The position numbers were made by a program, and so were the translations under genes. From Amycolatopsis aidingensis (lineage in GTDB: Bacteria; Actinomycetota; Actinomycetes; Mycobacteriales; Pseudonocardiaceae), in contig NZ_CP076538.1 of the NCBI RefSeq assembly GCF_018885265.1, positions 6,298,001 to 6,362,000 on the forward strand: DNA of 64,000 bases, given 5' to 3'. The stretch's first letter is position 1, and each line of letters begins with the position of its first letter. The notes below the pieces were generated by a model that saw only the letters and a program-made list of their open reading frames with translations, had not been told where the DNA came from and did not search any database. Below are positions 48,761-58,051 of this stretch, piece after piece.

Positions 48761-49290
48761 CCTCCGCCGTGCCGGTCGCGTCCGCTGGGGCCTCCGCCGT
48801 GCCGGTCGCGTCCGCTGGGGCCTCCGCCGTGCCGGTCGCGTCCGCTGGGGCCTCCGCCGTGCCGGTCGCGTCCGCTGGGGCCTCCGCCGTGCCGGTCGCG
48901 TCCGCTGGGGCCTCCGCCGTGCCGGTCGCGTCCGCTGGGGCCTCCGCCGTGCCGGTCGCGTCCGCTGGGGCCTCCGCCGTGCCGGTCGCGTCCGCTGGGG
49001 CCTCCGCCGTGCCGGTCGCGTCCGCTGGGGCCTCCGCCGTGCCGGTCGCGTCCGCTGGGGCCTCCGCCGTGCCGGTCGCGTCCGCTGGGGCCTCCGCCGT
49101 GCCGGTCGCGTCCGCTGGGGCCTCCGCCGTGCCGGTCGCGTCCGCTGGGGCCTCCGCCGTGCCGGTCGCGTCCGCTGGGGCCTCCGCCGTGCCGGTCGCG
49201 TCCGCTGGGGCCTCCGCCGTGCCGGTCGCGTCCGCTGGGGCCTCCGCCGTGCCGGTCGCGTCCGCTGGGGCCTCCGCCGTGCCGGTCGCT
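48761..49290. repeat. Minisatellite: 17 full and one partial copy of a 30-bp unit
   Basis: Copies start every 30 bp from 48761 to 49271. Each begins CCTCCGCCGTGCCGGTCGCG and ends TCCGCTGGGG. All full copies are identical; the last is cut after 19 bases and runs into a CGCTCGCTTCGCTCGC stretch. Because 30 is divisible by 3 and no unit contains a stop in several frames, long artificial open frames exist on both strands (decapeptides such as LRRAGRVRWG on plus, GGPSGRDRHG and EAPADATGTA on minus). None has a credible start, so I treat it as non-coding. Confidence 0.95.
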
Positions 49291-49505
49291 CGCTTCGCTC
49301 GCTTCCCTATGCAGCCGTGCGTTGCTGGCACGCATTCCGCTTGACCAGCACTCTCACAAGATCAGGTCACAGCCCGGTAACGACAGAAGCAACCCTCTTG
49401 CAGGTTGTCCTATTTAGATGTCTACTAGTCACGTTAAAAGGACAGTCACCGAGGAGGCGGCGAGGACCAGGGCACGGCGTCCCGCTACTCGTCGGCGACT
49501 TCGGA

Positions 49506-50630
49506 TCAGATCAGGTCGGCGTGCCAGTTCGTGGTGCGGGCGAGGTGCCGGTAGCCGACCCACTCCTGGGGGATGCGGCGTCGTCCGGCGAGCAGCCGGA
49601 CGGCGGCATCATGGTGTTGGACGGGAAGCCACCCGGCCAGCTGGCGTGCACGGCCCGCGTTCACGGCCCTGTCGGCGGCTCGCCAGCTCCGGCCGATCGC
49701 GAACAACTCCGCGTAGAGATTCACTGCGGGGTTGACCGGCGGCAAGCCGCCCGCGCGCGCGGTGCGCCGGGCGGAATCTGGAATACGCAGGCCGGACAGG
49801 TCGACGTCCCCGAAGTAACGGATCCGGCGGATCTCGTGGTTGTCGGTGATCGACCGGATCGACGACATGAAGCTCGCACCCAGACCCCAGGCGATGTGCC
49901 CGACGTTGTGCCGCGCGGGCAAGGTCTTCACGATCGACCACCAGGTGGCGCTGTTCTCGACGACGAGCAGCAGGTCGCCGTCGCCGACCCGGGTGAGCTG
50001 GTTGGGTACCGCCTCTTCGAGCGGCTGTTTGCTCAGCAGCGGTGGCGGGGTCGCCACAGCGCACAGCAGGCGTAGGAGACGTTCTCGATCACCGAACAAT
50101 GGCCCGCTGCGAATTTCGTCAAGAACCTTCTCGGGTGAGTCGTAGTCCTGCTCGCTGCCATACCTCCCGAAGATCTCCAGCGAGCGTTCCCGCAGCGGTA
50201 CCTCGGTGGTGTCTGGGTTACCCATCAGCCACCGGTTGATCGCCACGTACCGGACGCGCTGATGGTCCGTGGCAGCCGGCCAGGCATCCTCCAGGTCGTA
50301 CAGCGACCGGTGCCACCGAGGCATCGGGGGCACGGCCTTCGGAGCCATCACGACCGTCGGCACAATTTTGATCTTCTGCGGCAGTTCCACCCTTTCGAAG
50401 TCGGTGGCCCTCCCCAGCACGATCTGCCCGCGGTCGGAGAGGATCGACAACGTCGCCTGCAGCGTGGCCGCGATCCCGCCGTCACCCTCGCGGTGCTCGA
50501 AGACAGCGCCGAAGCACCGACGCACCTCGTCGATCTGCACCACCTTGTGCGTGGTGCCGCGCCAGGTCCCGGCCCAGTCGAGCAGCTCCTGGTAGAGGGC
50601 ATTGGCAAGGCGTTCAGTTCGCTTCGTCAT
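49506..50630 (-). CDS. jetD: Wadjet JetD-like nuclease subunit (TOPRIM-type)
   Basis: 374 residues from ATG 50630, inside the end of the jetC-like gene (17-nt overlap). The N-terminal part is helical (LANALYQELLDWAGTWRGTT). The C-terminal TOPRIM-like domain has the Glu in DLLLVVENSATWWS and the metal-binding aspartates in IRRIRYFGDVDLSGLRIPDS, then the C-terminal QEWVGYRHL. JetD cuts plasmid DNA looped by the JetABC condensin-like complex. Length and motifs fit the family. Confidence 0.88.
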   Translation of the reverse strand: MTKRTERLANALYQELLDWAGTWRGTTHKVVQIDEVRRCFGAVFEHREGDGGIAATLQATLSILSDRGQIVLGRATDFERVELPQKIKIVPTVVMAPKAVPPMPRWHRSLYDLEDAWPAATDHQRVRYVAINRWLMGNPDTTEVPLRERSLEIFGRYGSEQDYDSPEKVLDEIRSGPLFGDRERLLRLLCAVATPPPLLSKQPLEEAVPNQLTRVGDGDLLLVVENSATWWSIVKTLPARHNVGHIAWGLGASFMSSIRSITDNHEIRRIRYFGDVDLSGLRIPDSARRTARAGGLPPVNPAVNLYAELFAIGRSWRAADRAVNAGRARQLAGWLPVQHHDAAVRLLAGRRRIPQEWVGYRHLARTTNWHADLI

Positions 50631-53600
50631 GGCGCCGTTTCGGGAGGGTGATCCTGGTCGCGGTGAGCGCACCGGTGTCGGTCGGCTGCGGGAGCGAGTC
50701 TAGGTGCGGGACGATGCGCTCGTGCACGGACAGGTACTTGCGTCCGGCCCGCAGGTCCGCGTCGTTGCGCAGCCGGATGATCAGCGGGAAGCCTGCCAGC
50801 GCTTCCTCTTCGAAAAGACCGGTGGTGTAGACGAGCTGGACACCGAGCGCGGTGGCTACGCCTCGCTGGAGGTCCAGCAGGTAACCGGCCGAGGCGCGGC
50901 CGATGGGGTTGTCCAAGAAGAGGACGCCCGAGTGGGAGTGGTGGCGGCGGACCTTCCCCTGATCGTTGGCGCGCAGCGCGGCCAGGGTGCAGTAGAGGAT
51001 GATCGCGGCGGTGAGGTGCTGGCCGCCGGAGAACACGTCGCGCACCTCGGAGATCCGGACGCGTTCGGTGCGCAGCACGGCATCCGGCTTGAGCATCGTT
51101 ACCGTGAACCCCTTGGGCACCGCGGCCCGGACGGCGCGCAACACCACTGCGAGACCGTCGCACTTATTGGACTTCGCGTGGTGCTCCACCGCTCCGTCGA
51201 GGACCAGGCCCAGCTGGTGCGCGAGCAGGTCCCCGTCGACGGGTGAACAGCCGATGCGCAGGAACTCCGAACCGGTCCAGTCGCCGAGCCCGTCCGGAAG
51301 CCTGGACAGCCGCTGTGCCGTTCGCAGCCGGCGCAGAGCGCCGTCGACAATCGCGCTCAACCGCTCGAGGATGGCTGCCCGGTGCCGGCCGATCTGGGCC
51401 AGGTCGTCGGCCAGCGATCGCAGCCGCGGCCGCAGCTGCCGGGCCCAGTCGGCCGCGTGCTCGGCCAGTGCGGAGACGGCGACCCCCTGGATCTGCGTCC
51501 GGGCCGGGATCGCGAGGGCCTCGAACCGGCTGTCCATGGCGCACGTCGTGACGCGTTCGGCCCGCCTGAGCAGCTCTCGCTGCGCGGCCTGCGAGTCCTT
51601 CAACGCCTGCGCCGCAGTTCGGCGCAGCTCGTTGTACCGGTTATGCGCGGCTTCCTTGTCACCGGTGAACGGCTCGACGTCCGTGGTGTCGACGCCGGGT
51701 TCGTCGTCCGAGGCCGCGTGGTGCATCTCAATGAGATGCCTGAACGCCTCGGCGGTCGCCTCGGCCTTGGTCAACTCGCCCTTGGCCGCTTCCAGCTTGG
51801 CGGCACACTGCCGATGGGTTTCCTCGGCGTCGCTCACCGCGCGGCCGGCTTCGGCCACCAGCTGATCGCCGTGCTGCGCGTCCCGCGGCTGGCGCACCTG
51901 GTCCAGGGTGACCGTCGGTTTCGGGAGCTGCTCCAGACGTGCGCGGCAGTTCGCCGTCTCGCTGATCGCGTCCTGATAGGTTTTCTTCGCCGTTTCCAGT
52001 CTGGCGCCGGCTGCCGCGATCGCGGCGGCGCGTGACGCGGCGTCGGGCCCGTCGATGGATGCGAGCAGCCGCCGGGCGATCTCGCGAATGTCGGCAGGCT
52101 CGGCTTCCCACGCCTGGCGTGTATCGTTCGCCTTGGTCTCCGCGTGCTGTAGGTCTTTGAGCTGGTCGTCGCCGACTTCGGCCTTGCCGTAGGCGCGCTG
52201 TGCGTCGGCCAGGATCGCGCGCAGCACGGCGACGGGGTGCTCGGGAACCGGGTCGGCGCGGTCAGCCGTGCTGCCGCCGGGCAGTTCGCCGATCTCACTT
52301 TGTGCCCGGACCGCGACTGCACGCCGGTCTGCGGCCAGAAGGCGGTTCGCTTGGATGTCTTCGCGCAGCTTCTCAAGGATCTGCTCGAGCGTTGCCGCCC
52401 GTGCTTCGTAGGTGTCGGCCGTTTCGCGAGCGCGTCCGGCGTCCAGTCGCCAGCTGGCCGCCTCACGGCTCCTGCCGAGCAGCTCGGTGAGCCTGCGCGA
52501 CTGCTCGGTGAGTTTCTCGAGTGCCCGGTGCATGCCGCCGAGCTGTTCTTTCAGCTCGTTGCGGGTCTTGATGACGAGCTTGAGCGCCTCCTCGTCGCGG
52601 GTAGCGGTCTGGCCGGCCTGTTCGAGCAAGGCTTCGGCCGAAGCGACCGCATCGGCGAGCTCGCCCATGGTGCCGGGCGGGTACTCGGCACGCCAAGCGA
52701 TTAGCCGCGCCGAGAGGGCCCGGTCGGCGCCGTATGCCGTGTCCAGCTCAGCGAGCCGACTTCTCCGTTCGGCGTGTTTCCCGGCGATCCGCAGCCGCTC
52801 GGCGTCGGCCGCTTCGTGGTCGAAAAGCGCTGGGTTGGGCGCTGCGACGAACCCAGTGTCCGAGCGGAAGGAGAGGTCGAACTTCGCCTCGACCACCACG
52901 TCGAACGACTGTGTGGTGGCGACGACCACGGTGCCGGTCGGGTGGTAGCCGTTTTCCGCGAGCACCTCCTGGGCGCGCTCGAGCAGCTCGGGTTTGTTGA
53001 TCAGGACACCCCCTGCCAGGTGCGGCAGGCGGCGCACCAGTTCAGCGCGAATCGACTCGTCGGAGCGCTCCGCCAGGTAGGTCCAGCCAGCCACGCTGGT
53101 GATGCCCGCATCCTCCAGCAGTTGCCGAGCCCGGTCGACTTCGTGATGGGGCGGCAGCAAGGCTTCGGGGTCGTCGTCCCAGACGACACGCGCGGGTTCG
53201 TCGGCCGCGTCGGCGACTCGCAGCCCGGTCCGTCGGCGGTCGACGTCGGCCTGGGCCTTGGCCAGCTGGTCGAGGAGTGTCTCGGTGTCGTATTCCAGTA
53301 TCACGTCGCCGGTGTCGAGGAGCTCGCCCAGCCGTGGTTCCCGGCTGAGCGCCGCCGCGGCGGCTTCGGCCCGCCGCATCGCGGACCGCGCCTCCTCCAC
53401 CTGTCCCTTTGCCGCGATGAGGTCCTTCTGGGATTCGAGGAGATCGCCTCGGGCCTCGTCGACCTGCGCGTCCAGCTCGGCCAGCCTGCCCTCGCCCTCC
53501 TTGATGGCGTTCGCATCGGAGCGGACCCGGCCGGCCAGCGCCTGGGCGTCGTCGGCGAGCGCGGCGACCGACGAGATCAGTCCGTCTCGGACGGCAGCTT

Positions 53601-55077
53601 CAACTTCGCCGTCGACAGCGGCGGCGCGGCCGTCGAGTTGAGTGGCGAGCGCAGTGGCCTGGGCTGCGCCGTCGACGGCGGACTTCCACTCCGAGGTCGT
53701 GGCCTTGACCGAATTCTCCAGTTTCCCGACGGCGACGTCGAGTTCCTCGGCCTCTGCCGTCGCTCCGTCCACAGTGGACAATAGAGAACGGGCCAGGTCG
53801 CGGGACTTCGCGTCACGCTTGTTCAGGGCGACACGTGCGGCGTCTTGCCGCTCGCTCACAAGATTTCGCAGTGTGGCCGCCGATTCCGCGGCTACTTCGT
53901 GGTCCTGCAGCTTGCGTGTCGCGGCCCAGCCCTGCAGGATCTGCTGCGCTTCTTCTTCAGCGCTTTGGGCGGCTTTTTCGGTTGAGAGAGCTGCGGAGAG
54001 CCACAGGTTCGCGGTGCGATGAGCCAGCGCGGCACCGATCTTTTGCGCTTGGTCGAGATGGGCCGAAGCCTGCGAAACCGCGCCGGTTAGCTCGCCAATG
54101 TGCTGAACGCGTGTTTCGAGCAAGGCATTTTCGTGGTCGACTCGTGCGCCGAGCCGGGAGACGAAGCCGCGAAGGTTACCGGCGGCCGTGTCGGCGGCTT
54201 TGCGGGCTTCTTCGGCGACGGTCCGTTGTTCGGCGAGCTGGGCGAGCAGCTCGAGCAGCTCTTCGACGAACGTGTGCTCCAGTTCGAGGCCTTGGCGGGC
54301 CGCTAGTTTCTCGGCGTGCCCGGCGATGGAGTCCGCGAGATCGTCCGAATCACCGGCCGGGAGGGCCGCCTTGAGCAGGAAGTCGACGAAGTTCTCGTCG
54401 GTGGTGAATGTGAAGGCGTCGGCCGCTTCGCCTTCGCCTGTATTCATGACTCGCTGGTAGCGGAACAGCTCGGGATCCAGGCCCAGCTCGTCCAGCTGGG
54501 CGGACCAGTCGCGATGCTTGCCGGCCCACTGCAGCTCGAGGGCAGGGTCCGTGCGGTAGAGGTCGTCCAGCCGGGCGCGGAAGTCGGCGGCGGTGAGGTT
54601 CTGGCCATCCTCGGCGAACGGCAGGGAAGCCACGTCCACGGTGGTCCCCGGGCGCAGGCTATACCAAAGATCGGCCAGCTTCTCCTCGCCCTGCTGGGGA
54701 CTGCGGTCGCGCCACTGCGATACCTTGCCGGTGATCAGCAGGCGGCCAGTCCGGGTGTGCGTCCACTCCAGGACGACGTGGGCGACGTCGTCCCGGCCGA
54801 CGAACTTCTCCAGCACCTTCGTGTTGGACGTGCCGACCACTTCACGGCGGCCCGGAAGCACCACCGAGAAGATCAGCTTCATCAGCACCGACTTCCCGCC
54901 GCCGTTCTCCAGGAAGAGGATCGAGGCCGGAGACGGGCGCCGGATCTCTTGACCGCCGAGTACCAGCTGCTGGTCACGGACCGCGGCCCCGACGCCGGAC
55001 AGGTCGAGGAGCACGTTCTCGTACCGGGCGCCAGCGGGGCCGACGGAATACAGCCTGACCTTGGACAACTCATACAT
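50614..55077 (-). CDS. jetC: Wadjet JetC-like SMC/MukB-type ATPase
   Basis: 1,487 residues from ATG 55077, where the conserved start YELSKVRLYSVGPAGARYEN begins. Walker A is FLENGGGKSVLMK (57-63). The long middle is coiled coil broken by a hinge-like region. The signature DVFSGGQHLTAAIIL (about 1347) and Walker B GVLFLDNPIGRAS (about 1385) lie near the C-terminus. This is the loop-extruding motor of Wadjet. Head motifs are complete, so ATPase activity is expected. Confidence 0.88.
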   Translation of the reverse strand: MYELSKVRLYSVGPAGARYENVLLDLSGVGAAVRDQQLVLGGQEIRRPSPASILFLENGGGKSVLMKLIFSVVLPGRREVVGTSNTKVLEKFVGRDDVAHVVLEWTHTRTGRLLITGKVSQWRDRSPQQGEEKLADLWYSLRPGTTVDVASLPFAEDGQNLTAADFRARLDDLYRTDPALELQWAGKHRDWSAQLDELGLDPELFRYQRVMNTGEGEAADAFTFTTDENFVDFLLKAALPAGDSDDLADSIAGHAEKLAARQGLELEHTFVEELLELLAQLAEQRTVAEEARKAADTAAGNLRGFVSRLGARVDHENALLETRVQHIGELTGAVSQASAHLDQAQKIGAALAHRTANLWLSAALSTEKAAQSAEEEAQQILQGWAATRKLQDHEVAAESAATLRNLVSERQDAARVALNKRDAKSRDLARSLLSTVDGATAEAEELDVAVGKLENSVKATTSEWKSAVDGAAQATALATQLDGRAAAVDGEVEAAVRDGLISSVAALADDAQALAGRVRSDANAIKEGEGRLAELDAQVDEARGDLLESQKDLIAAKGQVEEARSAMRRAEAAAAALSREPRLGELLDTGDVILEYDTETLLDQLAKAQADVDRRRTGLRVADAADEPARVVWDDDPEALLPPHHEVDRARQLLEDAGITSVAGWTYLAERSDESIRAELVRRLPHLAGGVLINKPELLERAQEVLAENGYHPTGTVVVATTQSFDVVVEAKFDLSFRSDTGFVAAPNPALFDHEAADAERLRIAGKHAERRSRLAELDTAYGADRALSARLIAWRAEYPPGTMGELADAVASAEALLEQAGQTATRDEEALKLVIKTRNELKEQLGGMHRALEKLTEQSRRLTELLGRSREAASWRLDAGRARETADTYEARAATLEQILEKLREDIQANRLLAADRRAVAVRAQSEIGELPGGSTADRADPVPEHPVAVLRAILADAQRAYGKAEVGDDQLKDLQHAETKANDTRQAWEAEPADIREIARRLLASIDGPDAASRAAAIAAAGARLETAKKTYQDAISETANCRARLEQLPKPTVTLDQVRQPRDAQHGDQLVAEAGRAVSDAEETHRQCAAKLEAAKGELTKAEATAEAFRHLIEMHHAASDDEPGVDTTDVEPFTGDKEAAHNRYNELRRTAAQALKDSQAAQRELLRRAERVTTCAMDSRFEALAIPARTQIQGVAVSALAEHAADWARQLRPRLRSLADDLAQIGRHRAAILERLSAIVDGALRRLRTAQRLSRLPDGLGDWTGSEFLRIGCSPVDGDLLAHQLGLVLDGAVEHHAKSNKCDGLAVVLRAVRAAVPKGFTVTMLKPDAVLRTERVRISEVRDVFSGGQHLTAAIILYCTLAALRANDQGKVRRHHSHSGVLFLDNPIGRASAGYLLDLQRGVATALGVQLVYTTGLFEEEALAGFPLIIRLRNDADLRAGRKYLSVHERIVPHLDSLPQPTDTGALTATRITLPKRRHDEAN

Positions 55078-55093
55078 CGGACGTTCCCCGGGT

Positions 55094-55888
55094 TCAGTTC
55101 GTCTCGGAGTTCGGCACGGCGAGCCCGCCTGCCGCCAGCGGCGGGACGACACCGAGGGCAAGTAACTCGCGGAAGGCGGCCTGCGAAGCGAGTTCGCGGA
55201 CATGGATCTGGTAGCGGCTGGTGGCCCGGAAGACCTCGTCGGCCTCTTCGCCGACTGCTTGCAGCAGCCCGCAGTCGGCGAGCCACCTGAGGGCTCGGCT
55301 GACCATGCCGCGCGTTGTGTCGCTGTTGAGCCTGCTGTCCTTCGTGGTCGCCACTTCAGGCCGTCTCAGGTAGGCGCGCCAGGCGCGTTCCAGCTCAGGC
55401 TCATCGGAGGACGGGTCGTTGTTGGCGGCGTCCCGGCTCGCCCGTTCGTCCAGCACCCGGCAGGTCTCCCGCACGACGAGGTCGACGTCCTCGACCTTGA
55501 CGCGGCCGACGTACTGGTCGTTGGCCAGGTCGTCCGCACGGGGGAAGCACAGCGCCGCGACGGCGAGGTGGGTAATTCCGTGCAGGACCTTCTCGGTGTC
55601 CCGCCGTTCCCGGAGCTTCGCCTGCCGGGCGTAGTCGTCCATCTTGATCTCGAAGACCGACCCGGGCTGGGCCGCCAGCACGATGCCGCTGACCTCCGTC
55701 ACGCCGAGCACGACCAGGCCCAACCCCGCCGCGGTGGAGTCGACGGCGGCGGCGAACACGTCGTCCTGCCGATAGCGGCGGACGAGTTCGCAGTACGCCA
55801 CGTCGCGGCCGGGCACGTGCTTGCGGCGCAGGCCCAGTGCAATCAGACGGGCCGGCTGCTCGTTGTCGATCGGTCCGGGGAGCATCAC
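55094..55888 (-). CDS. jetB: Wadjet JetB-like MukE/kite subunit
   Basis: 264 residues. Winged-helix-like content (TRGMVSRALRWLADCGLLQA, FRATSRYQIHVRELASQAAF) and position between JetA- and JetC-like genes identify it as the small kite-type subunit that links the kleisin to the SMC heads. The start overlaps the jetA stop (ATGA), and jetC begins 16 nt after its end. Assignment relies mainly on gene order and fold appearance. Confidence 0.75.
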   Translation of the reverse strand: MMLPGPIDNEQPARLIALGLRRKHVPGRDVAYCELVRRYRQDDVFAAAVDSTAAGLGLVVLGVTEVSGIVLAAQPGSVFEIKMDDYARQAKLRERRDTEKVLHGITHLAVAALCFPRADDLANDQYVGRVKVEDVDLVVRETCRVLDERASRDAANNDPSSDEPELERAWRAYLRRPEVATTKDSRLNSDTTRGMVSRALRWLADCGLLQAVGEEADEVFRATSRYQIHVRELASQAAFRELLALGVVPPLAAGGLAVPNSETN

Positions 55889-57645
55889 GAGGCCTCCGCG
55901 TCGTCGGGGTCATCGGCGGGCACCACGACGTCGGCCGTGGTGAGCAGGAGATCGTCGCCGGTCACACCGGCGTCCGACGGCTCGATCGGCCGGTCCGCGG
56001 GCACCGCGATCAGCATCCTGCCGTGTCCGTGCCGGACCGCAGCACCGAGTGCGGGGCTGTAACCATGGACAGCACGCAGGGCGACGAGCGCCGGGAGGTC
56101 GTCGTCGAACTCCGCGGCTTCGCGCAGAATTGAGCTGAGCGTGCGGACCTGCCCAGGTAAGGCGAGCAGCATGTCGGTCAGCTCCCGGTGCTCGTCAGTG
56201 AATCTCAGGTCGTCCGGGGCTTCGTCGAGCACAGGTTCGACCACCGGCCCTGCTGTGCGGTCACGGTCGGCCACCGGCCGCAGGAGCGTGGACACGAGGG
56301 AAGCAAGTGAGAGCGCATCCGGGCTGTCCACGCCGGAAGCGGCGCTGAAGAACTGTTCCAGCGGATTGACCGCTTCAGTGATGAACAGGCCCAGGACGGG
56401 TTCGAGTAGCTGTCCGTGCAGGTCCAGCGAGGCTCGCTGCGGCGGCCCGGCGAACTGCTGACGGTCCTGCTCCGCGCGGAACATCGTCCGGGCAGACTGG
56501 AGCCGGCTCTGGAGCTGGGTGTGCCTGCGGATGCAGTCCGCGACGATCTCGACCAGCTCGGCAGCCCGGCGCTTGTGGCCCGGATCGTCGGACTCGTCGC
56601 GCGCGTCGGTGATGTGGCGCAGGATCGCGTGCTCGACCTTGAACCGCTGCTCGATGTGCTCGAGCGCCGCGTCGAGCATCTCCGGCAACTCGGTGTCCCA
56701 GTCCACCACGCGCACGTCGCGCCGAGTGGCTTCGAGCTTCTGGCGCAGCAACTCGCCGTACTGAACTGTGCGGTATCGCGCCTGCTCGGCGGCCACCCGC
56801 GCGTCGGCGAGCTGCCCACGGTTGATCAGGTTCTCGAGCTTCACCTCGGCGGCCACCTGGGCCGACCGGACGTCGGTGTCGAGCGCCCCGACCAGCACAT
56901 TGATCGCCTCGTCGGTGGCCCGCAAGTAGATCTCGCCCGCCGCGCCCGGCACCTCGCATATCAGCTTGAAGTCGAATACACGCCGCTGGTAACGGCCGTC
57001 AACGTCGATTTCCCCGTAGTCGTGCCGGAACACCCGGTCGACGGTGCCGACGTTGATCAGCTTTTCCAGCACCCACCGCGCCACTCGCCGGTGCTCATCG
57101 GGAGTGCGATCTGGTGACTGAGCAGCTACGAACGGCATGACCCGTTCTTGAACGGCTTCGTGCGCCGCGCCAGTGTCGAAATCCATCGCGATCGTGACCT
57201 GGTCAATGGTGTGGATCGCGATCTCAGCCATGTGGTACTCGGTGGCGTCGACCCAGTCGAGCTTGGCCTTGTGATAGTCCAGCTCGTGCAGCGGAGCCGT
57301 GCAGGCAAGCGCCTTGAGCCGGCGGGTCAGCCCCAGATCCGCGCTGGCCGCGGAACCGAGGCCACGTCCAGCGGCTCGTGCAGGCTCGTCCGGCGCGGCC
57401 GGTTGCGGTCGCGGCAACGGACGGCTGCCCGCCGGGGCAGGAGTGGGCAGGTTCAATGCGACCCCTTCCTCCGCTGCGACGGCCAAATTGGCCGCGGCTT
57501 CGGCGAAGTCCCCGCGACGTTCGGCGCGGGGCCCGTCGGCCAACTCCTGTTCGGCCGCATCGGACCGCTCCATCTCCGTCCATGCCGACTCGTGCGCCCC
57601 GGCGTTAGCCGAGCGCCGCCCGTCTTCGCCCGACACCAGGTCCAT
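55885..57645 (-). CDS. jetA: Wadjet JetA-like MukF/kleisin subunit
   Basis: 586 residues from ATG 57645. The first 75 residues are low-complexity. A winged-helix region follows (RRVARWVLEKLINVGTVDRV, YQRRVFDFKLICEVPGAAGE), then long helices (ALDTDVRSAQVAAEVKLENL, RHTQLQSRLQSARTMFRAEQ) and a C-terminal domain. This agrees with a MukF-like kleisin. It is the first gene of the leftward jetABCD operon. The subtype of Wadjet could not be settled by eye. Confidence 0.78.
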   Translation of the reverse strand: MDLVSGEDGRRSANAGAHESAWTEMERSDAAEQELADGPRAERRGDFAEAAANLAVAAEEGVALNLPTPAPAGSRPLPRPQPAAPDEPARAAGRGLGSAASADLGLTRRLKALACTAPLHELDYHKAKLDWVDATEYHMAEIAIHTIDQVTIAMDFDTGAAHEAVQERVMPFVAAQSPDRTPDEHRRVARWVLEKLINVGTVDRVFRHDYGEIDVDGRYQRRVFDFKLICEVPGAAGEIYLRATDEAINVLVGALDTDVRSAQVAAEVKLENLINRGQLADARVAAEQARYRTVQYGELLRQKLEATRRDVRVVDWDTELPEMLDAALEHIEQRFKVEHAILRHITDARDESDDPGHKRRAAELVEIVADCIRRHTQLQSRLQSARTMFRAEQDRQQFAGPPQRASLDLHGQLLEPVLGLFITEAVNPLEQFFSAASGVDSPDALSLASLVSTLLRPVADRDRTAGPVVEPVLDEAPDDLRFTDEHRELTDMLLALPGQVRTLSSILREAAEFDDDLPALVALRAVHGYSPALGAAVRHGHGRMLIAVPADRPIEPSDAGVTGDDLLLTTADVVVPADDPDDAEAS

Positions 57646-57718
57646 CTACCGGCGCACGGCGATGTCGTCCCCCGGTGGGGATGGGGTTCGCGTTCGCCGC
57701 AGAACAGCTCGTCGATGT

Positions 57719-57830
57719 TCATCGTAGTTCGCCCGGTTCCGCGAGCAGCTGGCGCATCTGGGCGTGGGCACAAGCGAGGTGGCTGCGCACCGTCGATTCC
57801 CCGAGATCCAACAAGAGGACCGCTCAGACC
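57719..57830 (-). pseudogene. 3' end of an ECF sigma or LuxR-type gene, truncated, next to the Wadjet operon
   Basis: The minus strand reads LLDLGESTVRSHLACAHAQM then RQLLAEPGELR and TGA at 57719-57721. This is the recognition helix and tail of a region-4/LuxR-type DNA-binding domain. An ATG overlapping that stop opens a frame MNIDELFCGEREPHPHRG, the kind of start seen in anti-sigma partner genes, which then runs into jetA in the wrong frame. A sigma/anti-sigma pair seems to have been replaced by the Wadjet operon on one side and by other sequence on the other. Confidence 0.55.
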
Positions 57831-58051
57831 ACCATCGGAGCGCGGGGCGGGAATGTACGTCCAGTAGCCCAGTCCACATTCACTGGCAGATCCACCCATT
57901 CGCTCCCCAAACTGGACGAAACTCCACCCCTGAGGCAATCACACTCACCCCGTGGCATCGGCCGATTTGCGGCACTTGCCGAAAGAATCACCGCAAGAGC
58001 CGAACGCTATCTCAACCACCGCAGCTCATCGTGACCCTGGCGCGAGTGATT
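57831..58051. other. Short non-coding stretch between the sigma remnant and the nucleotidyltransferase
   Basis: I see no gene or motif here. It likely contains one or two ancient recombination joints, since both neighbours are truncated. Confidence 0.4.

Noticed and set aside
48761..49290. CRISPR array
   Set aside because: The units are contiguous 30-bp copies without spacers, and no cas genes are nearby.
48591..50075. Very long open frames across the minisatellite on both strands, up to 494 codons
   Set aside because: They result from a 30-bp unit (divisible by three) without stops in several frames; there is no ribosome binding site or domain, and one overlaps the jetD gene antisense.
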